Positions 49,751 to 57,997 of a DNA stretch of 64,000 bases are shown one piece after another; positions within the stretch are counted from its first letter, which is position 1, and the number at the start of each line of letters is the position of its first letter. The notes under the pieces were generated by a model, which did not search any database, was not told where the DNA came from, and saw only the letters and a list, made by a program, of their open reading frames with translations. A program made the translations under genes and the position numbers. Origin of the DNA: DASRIA01 sp035650255 (GTDB lineage Bacteria > Actinomycetota > Thermoleophilia > Solirubrobacterales > JBBDJG01); NCBI GenBank assembly GCA_035650255.1, contig DASRIA010000034.1:1-64000 (forward strand), written 5' to 3'.

Positions 49751-50580
49751 CAGGGCGATGCGGGTGCGCCGTGCGCCAGCAGGCCGGACAGGTCCCAGCC
49801 CTCCAGCTGCTCCATGCTCCCCAGATCGGTCAGGTCGAAATGGAGCGGCGTGACCGAGATCGTGTCCGCGTCGATCGCGGCGAAGTCGGTGCCGTCCTCC
49901 GAGTGGTAGGAGGGCTCCATGCCGTAGATGCGATACCGCTTGCGCCGGCCGCCGTCCGGATCCTCGCCCGCCAGCTCGAGCCGGTCGCGGTAGATGCGCT
50001 TGCCCATGCGCGTCACCTGGGCCCCGGCGAGCTCCCCGAGCGGGACGGCGGGGCAGTTCACGTTGAGCAGGGTGCCGCTGGCGAGCGGCCGGTTCGGCAG
50101 CCTCTCGACCAGCCGGGCGGTGAAAGTGGCAGCCGCGGTGAAGTCGAACTCCTTCCCGAGGCGGAAGTCCATCTCCCGCTTCTGCGACTGCTGTGAGACC
50201 GCGATCGCGGGCAGGCCCAGCACCACACCCTCCAGCGCGGCCGCGACCGTGCCCGAGTACGTGATGTCGTCGCCCAGGTTGGCACCGTGGTTGATGCCCG
50301 AGACGATCAGCTCGGGTGGCTCTCCGATCAGCCCCAGGCTCGCGAACCGCACGCAGTCCACGGGCGTGCCGTCGGTCGCGAAGCCCGTCGTGCCGTCCCC
50401 GAACTCGATTTCGTCCACCCACAACGGCTGCCTGGTCGTGATGCTGCGCGCGCTGGCGGAGCGGTTGGAGTCGGGGGCGATCACCGCCAGCTCGATCCCG
50501 GGCACCTTCAGGAGGGCGCGGCGGAGCTCGTTCAGCCCGCGCGCCTGGATGCCGTCGTCGTTGGTGAGGAGGACTCTCAT
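49750..50580 (-). CDS. surE: 5'/3'-nucleotidase SurE
   Basis: A 276-residue metal-dependent phosphatase of the SurE fold. The metal and phosphate site is in the N-terminal LLTNDDGIQARGL, with the conserved APDSNRSASARSIT, GTPVDCVRFA, and VSGINHGANLGDDITYSGTV. It removes phosphate from nucleoside monophosphates and short polyphosphates in stationary phase. The ATG lies at the edge of a divergent region shared with the pilin genes. ligA follows with a one-base overlap. Confidence 0.95.
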   Translation of the reverse strand: MRVLLTNDDGIQARGLNELRRALLKVPGIELAVIAPDSNRSASARSITTRQPLWVDEIEFGDGTTGFATDGTPVDCVRFASLGLIGEPPELIVSGINHGANLGDDITYSGTVAAALEGVVLGLPAIAVSQQSQKREMDFRLGKEFDFTAAATFTARLVERLPNRPLASGTLLNVNCPAVPLGELAGAQVTRMGKRIYRDRLELAGEDPDGGRRKRYRIYGMEPSYHSEDGTDFAAIDADTISVTPLHFDLTDLGSMEQLEGWDLSGLLAHGAPASP

Positions 50581-50702
50581 GTGGGCGATATCCGGGGAGG
50601 CAATGTTAGTGAGGCACCCTCCGGGGGCCCCGTATATGAGTCGAGCGCGGGCCCGGAAGCTGACGAACTCCCCGCTGCGGACGAAGGGTCTAGTGGAGCG
50701 CC

Positions 50703-51257
50703 ATGGACCGGAGCATGCGACACGAGGGCCTCAGCCTGCGCAGCGAGCGCGGGATAATGCTGATCGAGCTGCTGACCGTGATCCCCATGCTGGTGATCGT
50801 GCTCCTGGGCACCTACGCGCTCTACACGGTGGGAGCCCGCAGCCAGCGGGACACGACCGGGCGCGTGCAGAGCCTGCTCCAGCAGCGAAACGGCCTGGAA
50901 CAGATCACGCGCGAGATGCGGCAGGCAACGGCCATCACGCCGGTGTCGTCCCAGGTCCTCGACGGGACGACGTGGGTCCGCCCCTCGGACGGCGGCCCGT
51001 CCGCCCAGCGGCGGGTTCGCTATGACTGCTCCGGCGGCGCCTGCAACCGCTGGGAGGGCCCGCCCGGCGGTTCCCTCACCTCGGGGCCGGTGCCCGTGAT
51101 CACGGACGTCCAGAATGCGGACGTCTTCTCGCTGGAGCCGAACACGGTCAATCCCACGTACGTGGTGACCCGCGTCGAGGTGACGGTCAGAGGCGCAGGC
51201 AACCCGATCACGCTCGACGGCGGCTTCGCGCTCCGCAACGTGCAATCGGGCTCGTAG
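50703..51257 (+). CDS. Type IV prepilin-like minor pilin (PilW-like position)
   Basis: A 184-residue prepilin. The leader MDRSMRHEGLSLRSERG ends in Gly17; the mature protein begins IMLIELLTVIPMLVIVLLG with Glu at position +5, the class III prepilin peptidase (PilD) site and the pilin N-terminal helix. The periplasmic part has two cysteines (YDCSGGACN) that could form a disulfide. The ATG has GGAG 4 bases upstream. It opens a three-gene set with the two following pilin-like genes. No pilD or pilB is in the window, so assembly machinery must be elsewhere. Confidence 0.85.
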   Translation: MDRSMRHEGLSLRSERGIMLIELLTVIPMLVIVLLGTYALYTVGARSQRDTTGRVQSLLQQRNGLEQITREMRQATAITPVSSQVLDGTTWVRPSDGGPSAQRRVRYDCSGGACNRWEGPPGGSLTSGPVPVITDVQNADVFSLEPNTVNPTYVVTRVEVTVRGAGNPITLDGGFALRNVQSGS

Positions 51258-51266
51258 TTCCGGCCG

Positions 51267-51320
51267 CTCGACACTCGCCCTAGAGCACCCGTTTAGGCCG
51301 GCACCCGGTCAAGTGTCGAG
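51267..51320 (+). promoter_or_regulatory. Inverted repeat upstream of second pilin gene
   Basis: CTCGACACT at 51267-51275 and AGTGTCGAG at 51312-51320 are perfect complements separated by 36 bases containing CACCCGTTTAGGCCGG. The element lies 10 bases after the first pilin stop and about 70 bases before the second pilin start. It may be a leader hairpin setting the relative expression of the two pilins. Confidence 0.4.
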
Positions 51321-51387
51321 TCTCGGAGCGGACACCTCTCGGAGTTTAGAACCCGACCGAAAGACCGGGGTGGAAGCGCAAGCGCGA

Positions 51388-52758
51388 ATGAACGATGCGC
51401 AGACACGCACAACACACGGTCGCCGCCGAATGTGTTCCCAGCGGAACGACGCCGGCTTCACGCTCATCGAGATGTTGATCGCCGTCACGGTGGTCTCGAT
51501 GGGGGTGGCTGCGACGCTGAAGGTGTTCGGCTCTGCCGGGCGCACGACCCTCAGCGCCCAGGCACAGCACGTCGCCGTGCAGCAGGTGCAGGCCGAGGTG
51601 GAGCAGCTGGCATCGCTTCCCTATGCCGAGCTTGCGCTGACCACAGCCCCCGAAGCATCCAGCGACCCCCGCCACCCGGGCTTCAAGGTGGCGGGGGGAT
51701 CTTTCAACGTGCGCTCCGGGCTCTCCGAGGCGCTGGTGACTGCCCCGGGCGAAGGGGCCACGGCCCGAGTCGAGCCCGGGCCCGACTCCTTCGCGGTCGG
51801 CACCGGCGGAGCCACGATCACCGGCAAGCTCTACCGGTACGTCACGTGGCGCGACGAGACCTGCCCGCTCACGCTCTGCCCCACAACCGAGGACACGAAG
51901 CGCATCACGGTGGCCGCCACGATCGACGCTCCCTTCCGGCCCTCCAACCGGCCGCCCGTCTGGATCTCGACGATCGTGGCCGACGCCGCGACGGTGCCAC
52001 CCGGCTCCCCTGCTCCTCCCGGCGGCACCCCCCACAGCGGGCCCCCGGTCACGGCTCAGTCCCTGTATCTCTACGACACGCCGTGCAGCCAGGCCACGCG
52101 CCAGACGCCGGCCGCCGACCACGAGACCCGTGACACGGCCGCGCGCGGGGCGGCGCCCGAGGACAACTCGACCTGTGAGCATCCGAGCACCGACCGGCAG
52201 CCCGACCTGATGGCGCCCGGAGCACCCCCCGGCAGCCCCGGCGACGAGCTGTACAGGTACTCGAACGACCTCGACGGCCCCTACTACGGCGGGCTCGCCA
52301 CGAAGCCGGCCGGCTCGACCTGCGTGCACTCCTATGACGCCGGCGGCGAGGACCCTGCCGTGCCGAGCCGGTGGAGCGTGCACTCCTGGAGCACGGCTCC
52401 GATGCCCTACCTGTTCCACCTCGACGGGCAGGCGACTCTCTCCCTCTTCACGGTGTCGATCGGCGGGGTTCCCGCGGCCGGACGGCTGTGCGCCACGCTG
52501 ATCGAGCAGTCCGTGACGAACGGCGTGCCGACCGACCGCCTGCTCGGCGACGCCACCTACGACCTGTCGGCCTGGCCCCGCTCGATCCGCCGGGTGACGT
52601 TCACCTTCCAGCTCCCGACGGGCCAGGACATCCTGCCCGGCAACCGCCTGGTGCTGGTCCTGCACACCCAGGGGCAGTCGACCCACGACCTGCTGTACGC
52701 CTACGACCACCCCGCCTACCCGTCGCTGCTCGAGCTGGCGACCACGACACCGCTGTGA
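51388..52758 (+). CDS. Type IV prepilin-like minor pilin (PilV-like position)
   Basis: About 456 residues from the ATG at 51388. The cleavage site is NDAG before FTLIEMLIAVTVVSMGVAAT, with Glu at mature +5: a canonical type IV/pseudopilin start. It is large for a pilin; the periplasmic part is proline-, threonine- and aspartate-rich, with paired cysteines (ETCPLTLCP; PCSQ), and probably forms a beta-rich adhesive or capping domain. Met at 51430 is an alternative start giving a 9-residue leader; an upstream GTG at 51313 would overlap an inverted repeat and is less likely. Its TGA overlaps the next GTG (GTGA). Confidence 0.8.
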   Translation: MNDAQTRTTHGRRRMCSQRNDAGFTLIEMLIAVTVVSMGVAATLKVFGSAGRTTLSAQAQHVAVQQVQAEVEQLASLPYAELALTTAPEASSDPRHPGFKVAGGSFNVRSGLSEALVTAPGEGATARVEPGPDSFAVGTGGATITGKLYRYVTWRDETCPLTLCPTTEDTKRITVAATIDAPFRPSNRPPVWISTIVADAATVPPGSPAPPGGTPHSGPPVTAQSLYLYDTPCSQATRQTPAADHETRDTAARGAAPEDNSTCEHPSTDRQPDLMAPGAPPGSPGDELYRYSNDLDGPYYGGLATKPAGSTCVHSYDAGGEDPAVPSRWSVHSWSTAPMPYLFHLDGQATLSLFTVSIGGVPAAGRLCATLIEQSVTNGVPTDRLLGDATYDLSAWPRSIRRVTFTFQLPTGQDILPGNRLVLVLHTQGQSTHDLLYAYDHPAYPSLLELATTTPL

Positions 52759-54128
52759 GACGCCTGGCAGAGAGCCTTCGCTCACGGCTCCGCGACCAGG
52801 GCGGGTTCGCCCTGCCGACCTCGCTCGCGGTGCTGATCGTGGTCGGAGGCCTTGCGACCGTGACCGCCCGCGCCGCCATCGGAGGTGAGAGCCAGTCCCT
52901 GCGCGATCGCCACGTGAAGATGGCGCTGTCCGCAGCGAACGCCGGCCTGTCGGCCGCGATGTACCGCACCAACCTGCTGCAGCCGGGCGCGGTCCAGTGC
53001 GTCGTCCAGAGCACGACCACGGGCGCGTTCGTCCTCAGCGCCCTCGAGGCCGACGGCTGGTGCCGCGAACAGGGAGAGGACCTGGGCGAGGGCGCCAGCT
53101 TCACGATGCGCGTCTCGGGCGCAGTGCCGCTGCACGTGAACGGCCAGGCGCTCACGCAGCGTTCGATCGTGTCCACGGGCATCGTCAACGGCGTGCGCAG
53201 GCGCCTGCTGCTGAAGACGAACGCCGCCACGGGCGAGCCGATCTTCCCGAACGGGTACGCCGCCGTGAGCCTCGATCCCGTGACGGTCAGCAACTCCGCG
53301 CAGATCACCGGCGGGATCGGCTCGAACGGAAACGTCTACCTGCGCAACAGCGCCCAGGTGTGCGGCAACGCGACGCCGGGCCCCGGCAAGGTGGTGGAGA
53401 TCCGCAACAGCGCCTCGGTCGTATGCGCAGGCAACACCCTGCCCGCCCAGGAGAGCTTCAACCTCCAGCCCGTCGACCAGGGCAACGCCCGCACCGTGAA
53501 CGACAACTCCCGGATCGGCAACCCACCCTCGTCGACCCAGCCCGACCCGTGCTCGGACTGCGGCAGCGTGAGCTGGAACCCCACCACCCGCAGGCTCCGG
53601 CTCAGCAACAGCGCGACTCTGACCCTGGGCGGGAACGTCTACAGCTTCTGCCGGCTCGACATCGAGAACACCGCTCAGCTGAAGATCGCCGCGCGGCCGT
53701 TCGGCGGCGCGGTCAGGGTGTACATCGACGCGCCGGAGGCATGTGGCGGCGCGGGCACGGGCTCGGTCTCCGTGCGGAACACAGGGACGATCGTGAATCT
53801 GAACCCGGACCCCACGACGATGCAGCTCTACCTCGTCGGCAGCGCGACCTACCCGACGTCGGCGACGTTCGAGAACAGCGCCGGGCTCAGCGGGGAGCTG
53901 GTGATGGCGCTTTACGCTCCGTCGTCCACGGTGCGGCTCCAGAACTCGGTGCACATCACCGGGGCAGTCGCCGCCAAGCAGGTGGAGATCCAGAACAGCG
54001 CGCGGATCACATGGCACGAGAGCATCGGGGAGATCACGAGCGGCAGTCCGGTGCGCCTGTTCAAGCCCGAGCACTACATCGAGTGCACGGCGGTCCCGCC
54101 CACGGCTGCGCCCAACTCGGGGTGCTGA
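52755..54128 (+). CDS. PilX-like prepilin with repeated NSA-motif (beta-helix-like) domain
   Basis: A 457-residue protein from GTG, coupled to the previous gene. The N-terminus RDQGG-FALPTSLAVLIVVGGLATV is prepilin-like, but mature +5 is Thr rather than Glu, as in some PilX-type minor pilins. After a helical region, residues about 175-435 contain eight copies of a short strand motif (N-S/T-A-x-hydrophobic): SNSAQITGG, RNSAQVCG, RNSASVVCAG, SNSATLTLGG, ENTAQLKIA, RNTGTIVNL, ENSAGLSGE, QNSARITW. This spacing suggests a parallel beta-helix like bactofilin or adhesin stalks. It probably caps or decorates a pilus. Confidence 0.78.
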   Translation: MRRLAESLRSRLRDQGGFALPTSLAVLIVVGGLATVTARAAIGGESQSLRDRHVKMALSAANAGLSAAMYRTNLLQPGAVQCVVQSTTTGAFVLSALEADGWCREQGEDLGEGASFTMRVSGAVPLHVNGQALTQRSIVSTGIVNGVRRRLLLKTNAATGEPIFPNGYAAVSLDPVTVSNSAQITGGIGSNGNVYLRNSAQVCGNATPGPGKVVEIRNSASVVCAGNTLPAQESFNLQPVDQGNARTVNDNSRIGNPPSSTQPDPCSDCGSVSWNPTTRRLRLSNSATLTLGGNVYSFCRLDIENTAQLKIAARPFGGAVRVYIDAPEACGGAGTGSVSVRNTGTIVNLNPDPTTMQLYLVGSATYPTSATFENSAGLSGELVMALYAPSSTVRLQNSVHITGAVAAKQVEIQNSARITWHESIGEITSGSPVRLFKPEHYIECTAVPPTAAPNSGC

Positions 54129-54137
54129 TCCGCAAAG

Positions 54138-54872
54138 TCAGTACAGCACGCGTTCCAGGTACAGCCCATGTGGCTCGGCCGTCGGGCCTGCCTGTGACCG
54201 CTCCGCTCCTCGCAGCAGGGACGTGAACTGCTCGAGGTGGCGCCGGCCCCCCGCCACCTCGAGCATCGTCCCGACCAGGACGCGCACCATGTGCCGCATG
54301 AACGTGTCCGCCTCGATCCAGAACTCGAGCACCTCCCCGTCGCGGCTCCACTCCGCCGCCGCGACGTCGCGCTCGAAACGCACGTGCTCGGTCTGGGTCG
54401 GCGTGAAGGCGGTGAAGTCGTGCGTGCCCACCAGCCGGCCGGCACACTCGTGCAGCATCCCTTCGTCGAGCGGATGCGGCCACCACAGCGCGCGGTCGCG
54501 CAGAAAGGGGCTCGGCGCCACCCGCGCAAGCACGCGGTAGCAATAGGTCCGCGACCGAGCATCCCGCCGCGCATCGAACCCGTCCGGCACCACATCCACC
54601 GCGACCACGGAGACGTCCTGCGGAAGGATGCCGTTCAAAGACCGCAGCAACCCCCCACTCCCCACCTCCCCTTCACAAGCGAAGCTGACCACCTGGCCCC
54701 TGGCGTGAACGCCCGTATCCGTGCGCCCGGCAACGGACAAGGCAGGTGGGGCACGGAGAAGCTTGCCGAGCGCGTCCGAAAGAACGCCCTCCACGGTCCG
54801 CAGACCAGGTTGGTGCGCCCAGCCCCGGAAGCCGCCCCCGAAGTACTCGAGCGTGAGCTTGAAGGTGGTCAA
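54138..54872 (-). CDS. truA: tRNA pseudouridine synthase A
   Basis: A 244-residue TruA, making pseudouridine at positions 38-40 of tRNA anticodon arms. The catalytic aspartate is in AGRTDTGVHARGQV; the start FKLTLEYFGGGFRGWAHQPG and the C-terminal FMRHMVRVLVGTMLEVAGGR are diagnostic. It follows rplQ in the alpha operon, the usual actinobacterial order, but a strong hairpin lies between them. It converges on the pilin gene with 9 bases between stops. Confidence 0.95.
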   Translation of the reverse strand: MTTFKLTLEYFGGGFRGWAHQPGLRTVEGVLSDALGKLLRAPPALSVAGRTDTGVHARGQVVSFACEGEVGSGGLLRSLNGILPQDVSVVAVDVVPDGFDARRDARSRTYCYRVLARVAPSPFLRDRALWWPHPLDEGMLHECAGRLVGTHDFTAFTPTQTEHVRFERDVAAAEWSRDGEVLEFWIEADTFMRHMVRVLVGTMLEVAGGRRHLEQFTSLLRGAERSQAGPTAEPHGLYLERVLY

Positions 54873-54885
54873 CGAAGGGCCGGAA

Positions 54886-54938
54886 GGGGGAGAGGTCCGA
54901 TACTGACTCCCAAAGCGTCAGTAGCGGGCCTCTCTCCC
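54886..54938. terminator. Long hairpin between rplQ and truA
   Basis: Two 22-base arms (54886-54907 and 54917-54938) are complementary at 19 positions, including an uninterrupted TACTGAC/GTCAGTA inner stem with loop TCCCAAAGC. It is probably an attenuator or processing site that lowers truA relative to rplQ. There is no T run on the minus strand after it. Confidence 0.6.
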
Positions 54939-54950
54939 TGGAGGCCGGGC

Positions 54951-55304
54951 TTAGACCAGCTCCAGATAGACCATCTCGGTCGAGTCCGATCGCCGCGGCC
55001 CGAGCTTCAGGATGCGCGTATAGCCACCAGGCCGATCGATGTACCGAGGAGCGATCTCCTCGAACAGCTTGTGCACCACGAACTTGTCCTGGTTCAGCTG
55101 AGCCAGCGCCAGGCGCCGGGCGTGCAGGTCACCGCGCTTTGCGAGGGTGATCAGCTTCTCGACCTCCGGCTTGATCACCTTCGCCTTCGCTTCCGAGGTC
55201 TGCACACGCTCGTGCTGCAGCACCTGCGCGCACAGGTTGCGGATCAGCGCCTTGCGATGGCCGGCGTCGCGGGAGAGCTTGTTCCTCTTCTTCTGGTGGC
55301 GCAT
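54951..55304 (-). CDS. rplQ: 50S ribosomal protein L17
   Basis: A 117-residue L17 starting MRHQKKRNKLSRDAGHRKAL, the highly conserved N-terminus, and ending in YTRILKLGPRRSDSTEMVYLELV. It lies near the peptide exit tunnel of the large subunit. It is the last ribosomal gene of the alpha operon, 12 bases after rpoA. Confidence 0.98.
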   Translation of the reverse strand: MRHQKKRNKLSRDAGHRKALIRNLCAQVLQHERVQTSEAKAKVIKPEVEKLITLAKRGDLHARRLALAQLNQDKFVVHKLFEEIAPRYIDRPGGYTRILKLGPRRSDSTEMVYLELV

Positions 55305-55316
55305 GGTTGCCGCAGT

Positions 55317-56282
55317 CTAGTCGTCACGCAGTCCCAGACCGCGCACGCGCAGGGTCTCCTTGACCTCCTCGATGCTCTTGCGGCCGAAGTTCGGGATCGC
55401 GCTGAGCTCGTTCTCCGACTTCAGCACCAGGTCGCCGATCGTCTGGATGCCCGCCCGCTTGAGGCAGTTGTACGACCGCACGCCCAGCTCCAGCTCCTCG
55501 ATCAGGATGTCGTCCATCCCGTCCGCCGCCGGCACCGCCGCCAGGCCGCCCGTGACCTCGCCGGCGCCGTCACCGGGCGGGAGTCGCAGCCCCTCGATAC
55601 GGCTCGGGTCGGTGAAGATCGACAGGCTCTGGATCAGCACCTCGGCCGCCTCGCGCAGGGCGGCCTGCGGGTCGACCGACCCGTCGGTCTCGATGTCCAG
55701 GGTGAGCTTGTCGAAGTCGGTCCGCTGGCCGACGCGGGCCGCCTCGACGTTGTAGTTCACCCGCCGCACAGGCGAGAAGATCGAGTCGATCGGGATCACG
55801 CCGATCGGCTGGTCGTCCGACTTGTTGCCCTCCGCCGGGCGATAGCCGCGGCCGCGGCCGATCGTCAGGTAGACCTCGAGCTTGGCCTTCTTCTCCAGCG
55901 TGGCGATGTGCGTGTCCGGGTTGAGGATCTCGACGCCGGAGGGGAGGTCGATGTCACGCGCGGTGATCTCGCCGGGGCCGGTGGCGATCAGCGGCGCCTC
56001 CACCTCGCCCGCGTCGGTGTGCATCCGGCACACGACGTCCTTGAGGTTGAGCACGATGTCGGTGACGTCCTCCTTCACCCCTTTGATCGTCGAGAACTCA
56101 TGCGCCACCCCCTCGATGCGCACGGAAGTGACTGCCGCACCGACTAGGGACGACAGCAGCACGCGGCGCAGCGAGTTGCCGAACGTGTAGCCGAAACCAC
56201 GGTCGAGTGGCTCGACGGTGAAGCTGCCCTTGTTGTCCTGGATCTGCTCGGCTGTGATCTTGGGGATCTGAAAGTCCAACAT
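55317..56282 (-). CDS. rpoA: DNA-directed RNA polymerase subunit alpha
   Basis: A 321-residue alpha subunit. The N-terminal dimer domain has EPLDRGFGYTFGNSLRRVLL and VRIEGVAHEFSTIKGVKEDV; the C-terminal domain, after a flexible Gly/Ala-rich linker (about residues 235-260), has LELGVRSYNCLKRAGIQTIG, LVLKSENELSAIPNFGRKSI, which binds UP elements and activators. The chosen ATG gives MLDFQIPKI; upstream in-frame codons hold no conserved sequence. A strong hairpin sits between rpsD and this gene. Confidence 0.98.
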   Translation of the reverse strand: MLDFQIPKITAEQIQDNKGSFTVEPLDRGFGYTFGNSLRRVLLSSLVGAAVTSVRIEGVAHEFSTIKGVKEDVTDIVLNLKDVVCRMHTDAGEVEAPLIATGPGEITARDIDLPSGVEILNPDTHIATLEKKAKLEVYLTIGRGRGYRPAEGNKSDDQPIGVIPIDSIFSPVRRVNYNVEAARVGQRTDFDKLTLDIETDGSVDPQAALREAAEVLIQSLSIFTDPSRIEGLRLPPGDGAGEVTGGLAAVPAADGMDDILIEELELGVRSYNCLKRAGIQTIGDLVLKSENELSAIPNFGRKSIEEVKETLRVRGLGLRDD

Positions 56283-56353
56283 GGTGGTTAGTTCCTCCGA
56301 ACTGGAATTGGGCCCGAGCGCCGTGTCTCCTGAGAGCCGGGCTCGAGGCAAAC

Positions 56354-56377
56354 CCGTTCGCGGCTGGCCGCGAACGG
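56354..56377 (-). terminator. Perfect hairpin between rpsD and rpoA
   Basis: CCGTTCGCGGC-TG-GCCGCGAACGG, directly adjoining the rpsD stop (56378). The stem is 10 pairs with a 4-base loop when folded. Within the alpha operon it is more likely an mRNA-processing or attenuation element than a full terminator, because rpoA must be expressed. Confidence 0.6.
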
Positions 56378-56998
56378 CTACTTCGAATACAGCTCGACGA
56401 TGAGCTGCTCTTGGACGGGCGCGCTGATCTCGTCCCGCTCGGGGAGTCGCAGCACGTTGGCCGTCAGCGAGTCGTAGTCGGCCTGCAACCAGGCCGGCAC
56501 GGTCGCGGTGCCTTCCGTGGCTTCACGGATCAAGGGAATTGCACTGGAGCCCTCCCGCACCGAGATGATTTCGCCAGGCTTGACCTGGTACGACGGCACG
56601 TTCACACGCCGCCCGTTGACCAGGAAGTGGCCGTGGTTGACGAGCTGGCGCGCCTGACGCCGGGAGGCCGCGAATCCGAGCCTCACCAGCACGTTGTCCA
56701 GGCGCCGCTCGAGCAGGCGCAGCAGGTTCTCGCCGGTCACACCGGCCTGCCGGCTGGCCTTGGCGTAGTAGTTGCGGAACTGCTTCTCGAGCACCTGGTA
56801 GTAGCGGCGCGCCTTCTGCTTCTCGCGCAGCTGGTGCCGGTACTCGGAAGCCCGCACGCGGCCGCGGCCGTGGTCCCCGGGGGGATAGGGCCTGCGCTCG
56901 ACCGCGCACTTGTCCGTGAGACAGCGCTCGCCCTTGAGGAACAGCTTCTGCCCCTCGCGGCGGCACTGCTTGCACTGCGGTCCGATGTCTCTTGCCAT
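56378..56998 (-). CDS. rpsD: 30S ribosomal protein S4
   Basis: A 206-residue S4 with a zinc-binding N-terminal Cys set (QCKQCRREG, ERCLTDKCAVERR), of the C+ form. The S4 RNA-binding domain is RLDNVLVRLGFAASRRQARQ followed by VNHGHFLVNGRRVNVPSYQV. It binds 16S rRNA early in assembly and in many bacteria represses its own operon. It lies between rpsK and rpoA as usual. Confidence 0.98.
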   Translation of the reverse strand: MARDIGPQCKQCRREGQKLFLKGERCLTDKCAVERRPYPPGDHGRGRVRASEYRHQLREKQKARRYYQVLEKQFRNYYAKASRQAGVTGENLLRLLERRLDNVLVRLGFAASRRQARQLVNHGHFLVNGRRVNVPSYQVKPGEIISVREGSSAIPLIREATEGTATVPAWLQADYDSLTANVLRLPERDEISAPVQEQLIVELYSK

Positions 56999-57062
56999 TT
57001 GTAGTCGCTTCTAGTCTCGAAGAATTAGGGCTGCGCCGACCAAGAGTCCTGTGCTTCGCGCC

Positions 57063-57461
57063 TCATACGCGGCGCCGCTTGCGCGGGCGGCAGCCGTTGT
57101 GGGCCTGCGGGGTCACGTCCTTCACGCCGGTCACCTCGAGCCCGGCCGCCTGTAGCGAGCGGATCGCGGTCTCGCGTCCGGAGCCCGGCCCCTTCACGTG
57201 GCACTCGACCTTCTGGAGGCCGTGCTCCATGCCCTTGCGGGCTGCGGCCTCGGCGGTCACCTGGGCCGCGAACGGCGTGGACTTGCGCGAGCCCTTGAAG
57301 CCGGCGCCACCGGCGGACTCCCAGGCGATCACGTTGCCCTCGCGGTCGGTGAGGGTGACGATCGTGTTGTTGAAGGACGTCTTGATGTGGGCCTGGCCCA
57401 CGGGAATGTTCTTGCGCACACGGCGCCGGCCGCGGGGCCGTCCGGGTCTTGCCTGGGGCAT
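57063..57461 (-). CDS. rpsK: 30S ribosomal protein S11
   Basis: A 132-residue S11: VGQAHIKTSFNNTIVTLTD is the conserved N-terminal block, KGSRKSTPFAAQVTAEAAA the middle, and VTPQAHNGCRPRKRRRV the end. It sits on the platform of the small subunit near the mRNA exit. Confidence 0.98.
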   Translation of the reverse strand: MPQARPGRPRGRRRVRKNIPVGQAHIKTSFNNTIVTLTDREGNVIAWESAGGAGFKGSRKSTPFAAQVTAEAAARKGMEHGLQKVECHVKGPGSGRETAIRSLQAAGLEVTGVKDVTPQAHNGCRPRKRRRV

Positions 57462-57484
57462 TGGTTAGGCGATCCCCCTGAGGC

Positions 57485-57865
57485 TCACTTGGACACCTTC
57501 TTCTTCTGCGCCACCTGGCCGCGGCGCGGGCCCTTGCGGCCGCGCGCGTTCGTCTTCGTGCGCTGGCCGCGGACCGGAAGGCCGCGCCGGTGGCGCTGGC
57601 CCCGGTAGGTACCGGTCTCGGTGAGCCGCTTGATGTCCTGCGAGCGCTCCCGCCGCAGGTCTCCCTCGACCACGAGGTCGTTGTCGATCGCCTCGCGCAG
57701 CTTGATGATCTCGTCGTCGGTGAGGTCCTTGACGTAGCGGTCCGGCGGGATGCCCGTCTTCTTCAGCACCTCGTTGGAACGCGAGCGACCGACCCCGAAT
57801 ATCGAGGTGAGGCCGATCTCGATTCGCTTGTTGAGCGGGATGTTGACCCCTGCGATTCTTGCCAT
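57485..57865 (-). CDS. rpsM: 30S ribosomal protein S13
   Basis: A 126-residue S13. It begins ARIAGVNIPLNKRIEIGLTS and ends with the basic tail RGLPVRGQRTKTNARGRKGP typical of the family, which contacts P-site tRNA. It follows rpmJ by 18 bases in the alpha operon. Confidence 0.98.
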   Translation of the reverse strand: MARIAGVNIPLNKRIEIGLTSIFGVGRSRSNEVLKKTGIPPDRYVKDLTDDEIIKLREAIDNDLVVEGDLRRERSQDIKRLTETGTYRGQRHRRGLPVRGQRTKTNARGRKGPRRGQVAQKKKVSK

Positions 57866-57883
57866 GGAATACCTCTGGCTTGT

Positions 57884-57997
57884 CTAGCCTTGACGCTGCT
57901 TGTGACGCGGGTTCTGGCAGATGATCAGGACCACCCCGCGGCGGCGGATCACCTTGCACTTTTCGCACATGGGCTTTACCGAGGCGCGTACCTTCAC
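57884..57997 (-). CDS. rpmJ: 50S ribosomal protein L36
   Basis: A 37-residue L36 starting at GTG (KVRASVKPMCEKCKVIRRRG) with the zinc knuckle Cys-x2-Cys and the later ICQNPRHKQRQG (Cys...His), so this is the zinc-binding form. It is located at the start of the alpha operon, but the gene upstream is map, not infA. The 187 bases between map and rpmJ contain no infA-like frame. Confidence 0.95.
   Translation of the reverse strand: MKVRASVKPMCEKCKVIRRRGVVLIICQNPRHKQRQG

Noticed and set aside
51258..51387. Possible cyclic-di-GMP riboswitch before the pilin gene
   Set aside because: The conserved GEMM core sequences are absent; only a simple inverted repeat can be supported.
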